Below are positions 1 to 12,059 of a stretch of DNA of 64,000 bases, in pieces. The DNA is from Gigaspora rosea (taxonomy: Eukaryota; Glomeromycota; Glomeromycetes; Diversisporales; Gigasporaceae), in assembly GCA_003550325.1 (NCBI GenBank), contig QKWP01000599.1, positions 181,592 through 245,591 on the forward strand, written 5' to 3'. Position numbers and translations under genes: made by a program. The notes beneath the pieces were generated by a model. The model was not told the origin of the DNA and did no database searches. It saw only the letters and a program-made list of their open reading frames with translations. Numbering within the stretch: position 1 is the stretch's first letter; each line of letters opens with the position of its first letter.

Positions 1-2574
1 ATTTTAAAAATTTTTATATATGAGCTAGGTACTGGAAAAGGGTCCAAAAATAACAATTTTTTTAAAAAAGGTTTTTTTATATAAATTAATTAAAATAAAT
101 TTAGACCTATTTTTCACTTAAGATACAAAAGTAGTTGTATTAATAAAATTTTGTATATAGTTCTTTAAAGTTTGCATTTTCTTATAATTTATTAAGTAAT
201 CTATAATATCAGTAACATGATGTATTACAACAAAATTTTCTACATATAAAATTTATAAAAAAAACATAAATTACTATCCCTTAAACCATTTAGCTAAAAT
301 AATTCTCTTGCTACAAAATTGACCTGCATATTCTAAAAAAAAGCTTATGCTCCAAAAAGCAAAAAAAATCAGTTGTGCCAAGTTCATTATTGTTGTAGGA
401 CCCTGAAATATACATAGATAGGTCAGGTTAATTATAGGGATACTAAAAAAAGAAAGATCTGCAGAAAAAACTTCAAAAATAAGCAAAAAATTACTATAAA
501 TAAAAAGATTTGTATAAAAAACCTCAAAAATAAACAAACTCATACCTGATCTATCTATGTATATTTTGGGGTCCTATCATCATCATCAAGTTTACTTTCA
601 AATTCGTTATAGTAGTTAACATTAAGTTTACCTTCAAGTTTATTATTGTCATCTCGTTTTGAAAATTTAAATGAATAGGAAGAATATGTGCCAATTTTGA
701 TATACCATAGAAACATTTTAAGTAACTTGGTATCAGAAGATGAAGATAATGATAATGATTCAACAGATACTAAATATGTCTAAAAAAGAAAGTGCAGACA
801 AGCACTGAAAATACTACACTGCCTTCCAATTTTGAACTGCTGGTTCTTCAAAGTCTGTTGCATCATGTAAGTGTTTAGTTACTACTACATATTAATATTG
901 AAGTTTCCAGACTAATTGATTTTTTTCTTTTCTTTACAATTTCATATTTGATATAATTGTTACAAATACAAATGTATATGCATTAGTGAAAGATGCAGGT
1001 ATTATTGGTAGACATTAAAAAAACTTGATCTATAAGGAACTTTTTGTATTGGTTGCCCTTGTAGTTTACTAGGAACTTTTTAAGCTTTTGTTCCTTAATC
1101 AGTATTGAAATAAAGACCCAAAACTCCCTGTCCACTATATATTAAAACAAATATTATTGAAATACTTTGAGTTGATCAAAAGGTTTCTGTATGTTTCTTT
1201 TCTACCTATGCATTAATGCTTAAACATTATTTTGAAAAATTGGAACCATTACTTTCAAGTGTTTGTAATACCTCAAAACAATCTTAATATCCCGAGTTCA
1301 ACTATTTCAGTGAACAAAATAATGATTAGATTCTCTGGAAGAAGTGTTTACACAATCTAAATAAAAAGTAAGCCTATTCCAGAGGGCTCTAAGATTTTTT
1401 ATTATATGAAGCTAGATATACCTACTAGTGATGCTACTGAAATTGATTTTTGAAAAAGGCCTATTTCGTCTTCATTAGAGAAAATTAAAATTTTTCATAA
1501 GGAAGTGCAAATAAAATTTATATAGATATGTTCCTTATAATTTTATCTATTTAAAAAAAGTATCAAATAATTTTGTCTTTCAAGTAAAATAGGTCAAAAA
1601 CAATTTTGTTTCAAATTTTAATTTCAGGTTTTAGAACCCAAAATGCTTTCATCCTTATGTATAAACCTACACATTTCTACCAATATCACGTATTTTACTA
1701 AATAATATAGCAAATGTGAATGGTTTTAATAAACTAGTTCTTTGCTCCTTTATCTCATTAGACAGCTTACATACTTGTGGTTCTTCTACAATATATATAT
1801 GGATATTTGCTTTAATAATGTTCTTCTTTTTTAATATTTTTGACAAATAGAAGGCAGAGCTCTAAAACTATCCATAAAACAGTATTCGGGTTTCTAAAAA
1901 AATTAAAGTCAATAAAAATATTAAATTTGATTGGGATATTTATTTAGGTATTGAAGTTGATGCCATGTTAGCAATTTTCTAGCAAGATAATAGGCTAGTT
2001 ACCATGCTATCAACAATACACAGTATTGTAGATGAAGAGTAGAAAATAGAATAGAAAAGATGAATACCAAGAGAGACAAGTACCAATGTAACAAAAGTAT
2101 GTGCAGTTTCAGATTTGATTCTAAAAAAAAATTGAAAATACCAAAGATAATTGCAACTACAGCCACCATATGAATAGTGTAAATATCATTAACCAATTGC
2201 GATCCTACTATAATATCCAACAAACTACACTGCGAAATTGAATGCTGCTTTTTTTTTGGCTGTTAGACACTGCTATTATTAATGCATATCTTATCACAAT
2301 AATGATCTCATTTAGGATCTTATTGACTTTGCACATAACAATAGCAAAGTTTAACTAAGAGACCATTTAAAAGAAAAATAGAAACAATTGAAAGTTACAA
2401 AGCATTTTAAATTTTCAGATTATTATTTGGAACTAGAAAATTATCTTGCAGTATAAAAAGATCGCTAAGAAGCATGCTACTAGCATGCAGGTGGTATGCT
2501 TGGCTAGCAAGCACTAATCAATTGAATATGGTTTGCAAAACACCAAACACAAATAAGGTTTGGTGCCTGTCATA
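1..2574. other. AT-rich intergenic DNA, no supported gene
   Basis: No reading frame longer than about 90 codons shows family-like composition. An imperfect inverted repeat has arms at 396-429 and 543-576 (GGACCCTGAAATATACATAG against its near complement). On the minus strand about 680-560 reads as an acidic, Asp/Glu/Asn/Lys-rich stretch that ends at a possible GT donor near 543, so a decayed exon is possible but not supported further. The part 230-290 resembles the ends of the foldback family seen at 4029-4610. Confidence 0.5.
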
Positions 2575-2576
2575 TA

Positions 2577-2917
2577 CAGTCAACCCTCTATAAATGCAAC
2601 TCGTAGGGACAAGCCTACAACGTGCATTTAGGGAGGTTTGCATTTAGAGTGAGCCAATTAAATTGCAGCTTTAAAAATTTGATTATCAAGTTTGTGTAAC
2701 TTCTACTGAAACTGTATAACCTATCTTAAATACTAAAAGTTGAATGGCTATGTGCATTTAGAGAGGTTAGTGTAATATAAAATGTTATTTAAGAGAACAT
2801 GCATTTACAGAATATAGAATGTGCATTTAGCACTAATAATATTATAGAGAATAGAAAAAAACGTGCATTTAAAGAGGTATTGCATTTATGGAGGTTGCAT
2901 TTATGGAGGTCCGACTG
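2577..2917. mobile_element. 341-bp MITE, pogo/mariner-like, TA target duplication
   Basis: The ends are inverted repeats: CAGTCAACCCTCTATAAATG on the left and the complement of CAGTCGGACCTCCATAAATG on the right. TA dinucleotides flank both ends (2575-2576 and 2918-2919). Inside, GTGCATTTAGAGAGG-like words are repeated in both orientations, so the ends are internally reiterated. No coding capacity is seen. TA duplication with CAGT-type ends is typical of Tc1/mariner/pogo elements; the superfamily is inferred from ends only. Confidence 0.75.
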
Positions 2918-3374
2918 TAATGTGCTGCTCTGTTACAATAGCAGTCAAAATTGTTTTTCAGCATTTATCTTGAAAACAAAAAATTATTGAATAAATAAAA
3001 ATAACATTTTGATAAGTGGGTAAGTAGGTGAAGTGGTTCTATAAACCAAAAACAGTTAACAAAAATAAATTTTAAATAAATTGAAATTTTTTTTTAAAAA
3101 AAAAAATTTATTTTAATAGTGTGCCAATTTAATTTTGTTACTAAAATATTTAATTTATTGGTTCATTGATCAATTTTAATAATAGTATTAAAGATGATAT
3201 CATACAAATCAGTCTTCTAAAATTTAAAATTTAAAAACATTAAATTTTAACCCACAAAATATCAATCAACTGATAACTAAAATTACGTTTCAATGCTATT
3301 GAAATTTTAGTTTTAAATAAAAATTTTACAATTAATGACCTTATTATTAATTTGATTAAGAATATCAAATATTA

Positions 3375-3735
3375 TAAAATGCACTTATGGTATTTTACTA
3401 CCATAGGTAAATTAGATTTGCAAATCTGTATAACAAAACATAAAAATAAACTTTTTAAACCAAAAATAAATTTAATTACTTTAGGGTTAGGGTGAGGCCT
3501 GGAAGTTTATTTGGGCATTAGTATATACAAAATTTAGCAAGGAATTTTTTTTATTATAGCCCCAAAGATGGTTTTATAGGCAAAATTTTAAGATAAGAAT
3601 TTTTTTTAAAAAAAAAAAACTAAGAAATGAAATTTTATGTTACACCTGATCTCAAATTTTTATTGGCTATTCTAATCATTTGTGACTGTTTTGTGTAATA
3701 TGATATAAAACACTATAGGTGTATTTTAGTAAAAT
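3375..3735. repeat. Dispersed MITE-like repeat carrying TTAGGGTTAGGG
   Basis: This block is matched almost end to end, in reverse complement, by 20525-20885, and more distantly by 6822-7165 and 24770-24905. Common landmarks are a degenerate inverted end (TTTTACTAAAATACACCTAT type), a (TTAGGG)2 followed by TGAGGC at 3481-3497, a poly-T/poly-A hinge at 3600-3620, and ACACCTGATCT near 3641. It has no open frame. The telomere-like words sit inside the repeat rather than at a chromosome end. Confidence 0.65.
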
Positions 3736-4028
3736 TTAAGACTATAGGATCAAATCTGTTTTAAAAACCTGAAAATTAGGTTTGCATAAAATAATTTACG
3801 ATTTTGAAGGCACAAAATCAAGTTGTACAAAAATACAATATTTGTTTATGTTTTATGATATGTGCAATACAATACTAAAATTGGCTTGCTATCATGTGAT
3901 CAGAGCTTTCAAGAATTGTTCTAGCTGAATTGGCAAATATTTTAATAAAATTTTTTTACTCACATTAAATTTTTTTTACTAATTTTAGCGAACAAATTTG
4001 TTTGCTAAAATAAATAGTTTAAGGAATA

Positions 4029-4610
4029 AGCTTTGAATCTATGATGTTTTTTCCTCTACACATTAACTTAAAATTAATTTTTTAGGAATATAGAACAAGG
4101 GGAAAAAAAATTGAGCTTAAAAATCAAATTAAAATTTTGCTAATTTTGCACAAAACGAAAATGTAACTTCGCCAAAAACAAATATTTAATGATTTTAAAA
4201 TAATATATATATATATATAATCATGCCCTGAACACCTTTGCTTAAGTGCCCAAAGTAAGTTATCTTGATAAAAAGAGTTTTATATTTAACCCCCAAAAAA
4301 TTTAACTTTAGTACATAGGTAACCAATTTTTCTTACAAGATAACCTACTTCTGTCACTTAAATAAAGTTGTTCAGGGAATGATTTTATATATATACATTA
4401 TTTTAAAATTGTTAAATAATTGTTTTTGTTGAAGTTATATTTTTATTTGTGCAAAATTAGCAAAATTTTAATTCGATTTTTAGGCTCAATTTTTTCTTCT
4501 CTCCTTGTTCTATATTCCTGAAAAATTTAATTTTAAATTAATATATAGAAAAAAAAATATCAATATTCAAAGCTTATAGTAATTTTATATATTTTTTTAT
4601 AAATTTATAT
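4029..4610. repeat. Foldback element, near-palindromic, ~580 bp
   Basis: Left and right halves are inverted copies around a centre near 4300: AAGCTTTGAAT at 4029 pairs with the complement near 4570, ATATAGAACAAGGGGA (4088) pairs with CTCCTTGTTCTATATT, and ATCATGCCCTGAACA (4222) pairs with TGTTCAGGGAATGAT. A second, heavily interrupted copy spans about 47938-51655 and serves as its reference. No coding. Confidence 0.7.
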
Positions 4611-4985
4611 ATAACAAAAAACTTAGTCATAAATAATGTGACAAGATAGTTGACTGATATAAAAATTGATTTTTAAAGATCTTTTTTTGTCATTTTTAGC
4701 ACTTTTCCTACACCTAGCCCCATATAATTGTTGATCATTTCTGTATATAAAAATCAAAGCAATATAAGCAATTTAATTATTTGCAATAATTAATTTTGTT
4801 CAAAAGAATAAAATACATTTACTCTAAAATTTTTATATAAATCAGTTGACATTTCATTAATATATTTTTTATTTTACATTCTTCAAAAAAAATACAAATT
4901 TTTTAGCTATGAATTTGTTGATATATAAAATAAAAAACTGTATTAATAAAAGTTATCCAGTTTGAATAAAAATTTCAAAGTATAT

Positions 4986-5562
4986 AAAGGAGATGGGGTA
5001 TTGTGGACAGGGGGTATTGTGGACAGGGTGGGTATCTTATGATCTAGTATCAGAATTTGATAATTTTTATACTATTCGAATCATCTTAAAAAAATGAATT
5101 GAATGGTATAAAAATCATCCAATTCCGATCACTATATCACAAGATATCATTATTTATACAAAATATAAGTTTTTGTATATATTTGAAAATCTGCAAATTT
5201 TTACATAATATACCTTTAACGATCTTGGGATCACGTGATTGGATTTTAACAATTTTGTGCTTGTTAGAATCGTCTCACTGAGACAGTCATTTTGGTGGTA
5301 AAATCATCCAAAACGGACCAGTAGAACAAATTTTATTACTGTGTCCACAATACCCCCCTTTTTTCTAAAATTTAATTTTTATATTCTATTTTGTGTACTA
5401 ATTATTTATATCTAAAACAATATATGATATAAAGATTTTTTTGCAGTAATTTATTCTTTATTAAGCATAGTTCAAATAATAAAAATTATATAAAAATCTA
5501 TTTGATTTTTAAAAGTTTTATTAGTAGAAACTTTAACATGTCCATAATACCCTGTCTCCCTT
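4986..5562. mobile_element. Nested TIR elements with GGGGTATTGTGGACA ends
   Basis: An outer pair of inverted ends lies at 4986-5009 (AAAGGAGATGGGGTATTG start) and 5539-5562. An inner element, 5010-5358, has its own perfect ends GGGGTATTGTGGACA and TGTCCACAATACCCC. The inner element contains two copies of a module also found elsewhere (GTCTCACTGAGAC followed by AAATCATCCAAAACGGACC, 5270-5315). The outer right end is immediately followed by the tRNA-headed retroposon. No coding. Confidence 0.65.
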
Positions 5563-5572
5563 ATATTTATTT

Positions 5573-6557
5573 ATTTTTTTTTTTTCTGTTACAAGGTAAG
5601 GTTATGCCTTGGTCTTTTTATAAGTATAGTGATCATTACAACATCCTTGACTATTGCATTAGATTACTACAACTACCAAGTACTGAAACTTAGACTATTT
5701 TATCTACGACCTAAATCTACCAAAGCATCCTATATGTTCCACTCATATACTCAACCTTGTTTTTGCACCTTACTTGTCCACTAATAGTACCTGTAGTGCT
5801 GCCGCCGCCAGGTTCGTATCTCAAGCCATCTTTTTAATGCTACTGCAACCTGGCCCGTATCTCAAGCCACTACCTTCCTACTAGTATATGTAGCACAATA
5901 CATGCACTTACAAAGTTCACCAACCCTGGTACTTCTCCCGTTCCTCTTCTGGTTTCTTTCCAGTTGCTTTTCTTACTCTACCTCACTTTCTTTCCTCCGG
6001 TTACATTCCTACTCCCAATCCGAGGACCCAGAAGGAGTTGTCTACCATTGGCAAACCCAATGGTCTCTTCCCTTTGGTACATGCTTCTATAACACATGTC
6101 CTTTTCCTCTGGTGCAACTCTAGCGGTCTGATTGGTAGAGCCCCACCATAGGCCCTTTTGTCATAAGTTTGCTTCTGGTTAGTCTGCTTCTCGGTCAGTC
6201 CACTTCTGGTCCGTCCCCATCCAATTTCTGTTTAAGTACCGTTGGAAGTCGGCTACTTCTTTGCTCGGATCTTGCCAAATATGGTTTCCTGTTGTCCTAC
6301 AGTTTTGTGCATAACATAGTGCCTGCACTCCCCAGGATCTATGTGCCCCAGTTCTGTGCATAACACAGCTCTAGAGCTCCCAATGCAAGTTGGTATAATC
6401 CAGGAAACAGATCTGTAAATCTGAGCTCAGAGTTCAGATTACCATAACGCAGATAAATTTTTCGAAATCGTCTCTAGTGGGATTCGAACTCTGTATCTTT
6501 TGTTACAACTACTTGGGGTGACAAAAATCCAACTATACTATGTCGCCATACCCTCTT
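5573..6557 (-). mobile_element. tRNA-headed retroposon (long SINE), minus strand
   Basis: Read on the minus strand, the 5' end carries a tRNA-like pol III promoter: A box complement at 6529-6540 (TAGTATAGTTGG on the minus strand) and B box complement at 6480-6490 (AGTTCGAATCC). The element ends in a poly-A tail (poly-T at 5573-5585). A 14-bp target duplication CCTTATATTTATTT lies at 5559-5572 and 6558-6571. At 985 bp it is much longer than usual SINEs. A homologous copy is at 62707-63736. No recognisable protein; the GC-richer body gives only short frames. Confidence 0.8.
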
Positions 6558-6571
6558 CCTTATATTTATTT

Positions 6572-6821
6572 TTGTATACAAATTTACTTATTATATAAAA
6601 TTTAATTTAATTAGTAAATTTGTGACTTACCTATATAACAACTATAGTCTTGTGCAAAAAGATTTGTACCTCAAATAGCTCTGATTAAAATATTTTTTTT
6701 TAATAATTAATTTTTAATTTTTTTAATTTAATATAATTATTAGATTATCAGATTAATAAAAATAAACCTTATTTTGATTATTTTATTGATAAAATAAAAA
6801 ACAGTAATTATAAATCAAGCC
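6572..6821. other. AT-rich spacer, nothing recognised
   Basis: Simple AT-rich sequence with poly-T and poly-A runs; no gene or clear repeat end. Confidence 0.5.
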
Positions 6822-7165
6822 AGTGGTGTTAAACACCAGTATGTTGTGTAATGTAAAATCACTATCAAAAAATAAACAAAAAAAAATAAACAAAAGTTAA
6901 AGTTGATAAATGTTAAGTTAGAGTTAATAGTTAGGGTTAGGGTGAGGCATAGTATATGGTAAAATTTTACAAGGGGTTTTTTTTTTAAAAAAAAAAAGGT
7001 GGTTTCATAGATAAAATTTTGAGTTAGAAAGTATTTTTTAAAAAAATAGCAAAACAACAAAAATTTTATATTATACCTGATCTTTACATTACACTGCATT
7101 TAAAAAATTTAATTGGTGAAAATCATTGTGGTGTTGAATACTAGTGGTGTAATTTAGTAAAACTG
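6822..7165. repeat. TTAGGG-bearing MITE-like repeat, diverged copy
   Basis: Same order of landmarks as 3375-3735: end with CAGTGGTGTTAAACACC, (TTAGGG)2 plus TGAGGC at 6931-6947, a poly-T/poly-A hinge at 6978-6997, TATACCTGATCT near 7072, and a mirrored end ACTAGTGGTGTAATTTAG near 7140. No coding. Confidence 0.6.
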
Positions 7166-7574
7166 AACAAAAAAATTTATTAATATTAAAAATATTTACT
7201 ATATAATTTACTATAGTAATTTATATATATACATAGAGGTTTTAGCTGGGTCGGGTCTGACCCAACCCAACCCAGGTCAGACCCAACCGTGTCGGGTTGG
7301 GTCAGATCAAACCCAGGTTGGGTCAGACCCGAGTAGAGTTCTGAAGTTTGATCCAGGTTTGATTTGAGTTTGATCAAACCCCAAATCAAACCAAACTCAA
7401 ACTATAAATTTTATAAAGTTTGAGATCAAACCCAAATTCAAATAAAAAATAATCAAATTCAAACCAAACCCAAATACTATACTAAGTTTGATTTGAGTTT
7501 GATTTGAAGTTTGCAAACTAGTTTGAGTTTGAATGACATATATATATTTTTATATTTTAAATGATAATTAGCCT

Positions 7575-8640
7575 GTCAACTGGAGAGTAATCATAGGCAA
7601 AATGTGGTGTGCTTCTATTTAAAACTTTTTTCTTACTAAGTTAATGATACATGTCGACTAAATGAAAGTTGTAGAGCTCATTGAGATGCATTTAACAGTG
7701 GTTATATCATCTAAATTGGCCTGGTGGATAGCGAGATACTGTCAAAAAACCAGATTATATATAAAAATCACTATAGGCGAAATGCGACGTTCTTCCATCT
7801 AAACCTTTTTTCTTACTAAGTTAACGATTCATATCAACTAATTGAAAGTTGTAGAGCTCGTCGAGACGCATCTAACAGTGGTTAGATAATCCAAATCAGC
7901 CAAGCGGATGGCGAGATATCATCAAAAAAACTCAAAGATGCAGATTACATATGAAAATCACTATAGGCGAAATGTGGCGTTCTCCCATCTAAAACTTTTT
8001 TCTTACTAAGTTAACGATACTTGTCCACTAATTGAAAGTCGTAGAGCTCGTCGAGATGCATTTAATGGTAGTTAGATCATCCAAATCGGCCCAGTGGATG
8101 GCGAGATATCATTGAAAACGAATATTTGTTTATATAAATTTTATATAGTCAGCCAATTGTTTTTGCGATATCTCACCATCCACTGGGACGATTTGGATGA
8201 TCTAACCATCGTTAGGGGTCGTTTAAAGCAGGATGCAGTCACGTGATATGGTACCAATCAACTTGTTTGTTTTGATCAACCCGGATCAGCCCGACGAAGA
8301 AACAAAAAAGAAAAAAGTGAAAAAATGCAAAAATACAAGAAACGAGTGTCAAAACCTACCTTAGGAAATTAACAAAAAATGTCGGGAAGGCAATTTTACT
8401 ATAATACCACCCCTAACCCTAACCGCCAACTAACCCTTACCCTAACTTTAATTAAAAAGTCAAAATCATATAACTGCACCCTGCTTTAAACGACCCCTAT
8501 CGTTAGATGCGTCTCGACGAGCTCTACAATTTTCAATTAGTGGGCATGTATCGTTAACTTAGTAAGAAAAAGTTTAGATAGAAGCACGCCACATTTCGCC
8601 TATAGTGATTTTCATATGATCACTCTCTAGTTGACTGGCA
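7575..8640. repeat. Tandem ~185-bp units with inverted counterpart
   Basis: Three direct units begin near 7600, 7780 and 7975. Each contains TTCTTACTAAGTTAACGATA, GAAAGTTGTAGAGCTCGTCG and GTGGATGGCGAGATATC. An inverted unit follows (8165-8620, interrupted by the MITE at 8214-8498). The outer margins are also mirrored, with AACTAGTTTGAG-type sequence near 7515 and its complement near 8690. The unit shares a degenerate core with elements at 5010-5358, 53370-53640, 55361-55480 and 59740-60010. Confidence 0.75.
8214..8498. mobile_element. 285-bp MITE with AGGGGTCGTTTAAAG ends
   Basis: The ends are near-perfect inverted repeats (AGGGGTCGTTTAAAGCAGGA on the left, its complement ending at 8498). 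It interrupts the inverted 185-bp unit; ATCGTT is present on both sides (8208-8213 and 8499-8504), giving a 6-8 bp target duplication. Inside is CCCTAACCCTAACC at 8411-8424. Related internal sequence is found at 39847-40167 and 59391-59647 (shared GGATCAGCCCGACGAAGAA and TTAACCCTTACCCTAAC-like words). No coding. Confidence 0.75.
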
Positions 8641-11308
8641 GATTATTAATTAAAATATAAAAATATATTTATATTATTCAAACTCAAACTAGTTTGAAAA
8701 CTTCAAACTCAAATTCAAACCAAACTCAAATTTAACTAAAAAGTTTGCTTCAAATCAAACTCAAATATTTTTTTAAATCATAGTTTTGGTTTGGATTTGA
8801 TTTCAAATCAAATCAAACCCAAATCTGACCTAAAGTTTGATTTGATCCGGGTTTGTAGGAACCCTAGACCCGGGTCAGAAAAAACCTGAGTTGGGTCAGA
8901 AAAAACCTGGGTATGGTTAGACCTGGGTCAGACCTGAGTTAATTAGATGCTGGTCATCTCATAAGGTGAAATGACCTATTAGGTCATTTAAAATGTTAGA
9001 TTAAAACTAGAGATATAGTAATTTAGTTGGTCACAACTTCTTAATTGGTTATTTGAATAGAACATGTGTATCATATATAATTAACCAGGGTATTTAGTCG
9101 TATTAATGCAAATAATTTTTATGCTCCCAACTAACTGGATGCAAATAAATAAACATTTAAATAGTCATGAACTAAATTAATAAAATTCTTTATATTTACA
9201 ACATTAACATAATAATAGGAATAGCTTATTTTAAACGTTTAGGTTAATGAACTTACCAATTGAAATTAAAAGCAAAATTTATGAATAGTAGTTTTACCCT
9301 TGAGTACAATCACCAGTTAAACTGTTAGGCTATCTGGATACCCGAATTATAAAATTTATAAACAGATAAATTATTGAGGTATTCAGTTAACTTAAGATGT
9401 AATATAGGATAATATAGGATAAAATACAATTATAATAAATATTTTAATTTGCGTATTATTTATATACAAGCATCACCCAGTGTAAAACTTGCCAACATCA
9501 TAAAATTTAATGTATTTTAAATAAGAACATGATTTTAATATTTCAATTTTTTATTATATTTATTTAATAGGTCGATATAAATCAATTACACTTTAAGCTT
9601 ATACTAGCTTTCAGGTTTTGTGTGAATATAATAATAATTATTATATTATATATATGAATACATACTTGCACAGTAAGTACTTATTTTATTTTCTATTACA
9701 TCCTTTATATAGTATGGAATACAATAAGAAAAGTGCAAGTTGAACGCTGCGTGATAAAAGGATTATTCTAAACAATTGTTGTTTTGAGTCATTTATGAAT
9801 TTACTTTAATTCTGAATTTAAACGTGTTCTTTCTCAATTTTCACCGAACCTCAATTCATGAGACCACAGAATATTTATTTATTAATACAGTAATTACATT
9901 TATATTTGCAATGATCTTTTTCATTGATATTTATAAAGATGATTTTTTATTGTTTCATCTGTTTTTTTTTATACACTTTATTGAGCAAGGATATGACTTC
10001 ATGACTTGTGAAATTCATTGATCTTTAGTGTAACCCAAAATTCAAGCCAAGGTTCTTTATATTGTCATAATAGAAGAACTGCTCACACTTAAACAATTAA
10101 GGAATACCTTGGGAATGCAAGTTTGCTATGTTGAAAATTTTACGAAATAATTTGTGCTACCACCAGGCTGAGCATGATAGTCACGAAAAAACCTGGAAAA
10201 GATAAATTTTTTTAAACAAAAAAATTTAGTAATTATCTTTTTATTAGATTCGAGTTAGACAAGACACCCGACCAGATTCTTGCTGTTGCCAAAAGAAAAA
10301 TGCAAATGTGTTCTACGTGGGGAATGCAAAAATTATTAATTACATTGTTAAATATAATGTTAGCATTTAATATTTAGTGATTCATTTTATTCACATTTAT
10401 TTATTTATTTATTTTTTAATTTTCTTACTTAATTATTATTATTATTATTTTCACTTTTTTTTTATTAATTGGTAAATGGATAGCGGTTCTAAAATGACAA
10501 ATGACATTTTATGATTCATGAATAATACCAATTGATAATCAACATAAATCCAGAATGATATAGAACATTATAATAATAAGGGTTTCAGAATTAAAATTCA
10601 TAAATCTTATTTTGATAAAATAAGATGTATTTATTATAAATTTAAAAGATGTACCAATCTTATTTATTTTTTAATAATAAAATTTGATGCATAAATCATA
10701 TTTTATATTGATCAATAAAGAGTCACTTTATTTGATTGATACAACATAGCTGATAATCTAAATATCTTATCCGGATATAACCGTTATCCTTTTATTTGAA
10801 TAGAATATAAAACTGGTTATTAGATTTTGTTAAAGATAACAAAACAACCTTTCGGATAAAGAGTTATCTGGGTATGAGTACTATTCATGAATAGATTATT
10901 TTAAATTGATTATTGAACTTTGATTTATTTGGATCAACAATCTTTGTAATTTTTTGGGTCCCATGAGTCCTCAAATACAACATAAATAGCCATTTCTATC
11001 TAGATTCTAAAATGCTTTTATAATATATAAAATTATTCATAACTCGTATGGCTTATTTAAATACATAACTTCGATAAAGTTTGTATGACCTGTTGACCCG
11101 GTTCAACCCGGGTTGGGTTGGGTCAGACTTGGGTCAGGTTTGACATGAGGCAGGTCAGCCCATGTCGGGTTTGGCATGAGGCGGGTCAGACCCGGTCGGG
11201 TTTGACATGAGGCATGTCAACCCAGGTCAGGTTTTGACCCAAGTAGGTCTGAGCCGTGTTAGACCCAAACCCGACCCAACCCAACCCATTAAGACCCCTA
11301 TATATGCA

Positions 11309-11989
11309 TATATAGAAAAAATTAATAGTTACGCTTTAAAGCTTAATTTTGTTACAACTAGTAATTCAATTTTGCTCAAATTGTAACATATCTTTATTAT
11401 ATGCATATCAATACACTTACATAGTACAAGCTCATACAACTGCATATTGATTGTGAAATTAGTTAAAATAGTATTAAAATATCTTTTTTTACAGGAACTC
11501 TTTCCAACGATCATCTGTACCAAAACGTTACAGAAGAGTAACTACATTTAAAGCAAAAATCACATTAGAAAACAAGATCAGGTCGACTAAGTAAAGAAGT
11601 GTGTTACTAAAAATAAGCAGTAGTTTAGTACTAGCTCTAGACTCAATAACATAAACTTGTGGAGCCTTGTACAGTTCTTTATTTTTGGAAAAAAATTTAA
11701 AAACTTTTTTGGGGAAATTAGCTTACCCTATCTGCAGATCGTTGGGGACTGATCGAGCAACGCGTAAACAAACAAGCAAACAAACAAATATTGATAATCA
11801 AGTAAACAAACAAAACACATGTATAAATTTGATAAACAAATCACGTGCACAAAAACAGAATTGAAACAATGACAAGAATTTTCTAGAATTTTCTAGCACA
11901 AACTATATATATGTTTTTATCCCAAAAAATGTGGTAGGAAATTAAATACCAAAACTTATTCCTTAAGGAACAGAAATTGCAGAAACTCA
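11309..11989. other. AT-rich stretch before the LINE; possible 5' UTR
   Basis: No gene is supported. Some of it (after about 11650) may be the 5' part of the non-LTR element downstream, but I cannot fix the 5' boundary because no target duplication is recognisable. Confidence 0.4.
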
Positions 11990-12059
11990 TCCTTAATGAG
12001 TTTGAAAGTATATTACTTAAGAAAGACAAGCATATAACAAAATTCTTAGGACTAGAAAG

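Larger units (their letters stand above)
7234..11300. mobile_element. Composite bounded by hAT-like ends, GGGTCAGACC words
   Basis: The left end TAGAGGTTTTAGCTGGGTCG and the complement of the right end (TAGGGGTCTTAATGGGTTGG) match at 9 of the first 11 bases. The flanking octamers are TATATACA (7226-7233) and TATATGCA (11301-11308), 7 of 8 identical, as expected for a hAT target duplication. Three regions inside (7240-7560, 8690-8945, 11089-11290) are arrays of GGGTCGGGT, GGGTCAGACC and TTTGAGTTTGATC words. Between 8950 and 11085 lies about 2.1 kb of plain AT-rich sequence without a supported gene. Two independently truncated elements are an alternative. Confidence 0.4.

Noticed and set aside
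3481..3494. Chromosome end (telomere)
   Set aside because: Only two TTAGGG words, inside a dispersed repeat, with similar sequence on both sides.
6480..6540. Functional tRNA gene
   Set aside because: A and B boxes are present, but acceptor and anticodon stems do not form a convincing cloverleaf, and the region heads a poly-A-tailed retroposon with a target duplication.
9824..10021. 65-codon Phe/Ile-rich frame as a membrane peptide
   Set aside because: Composition follows from AT richness; no homologous or start context evidence.
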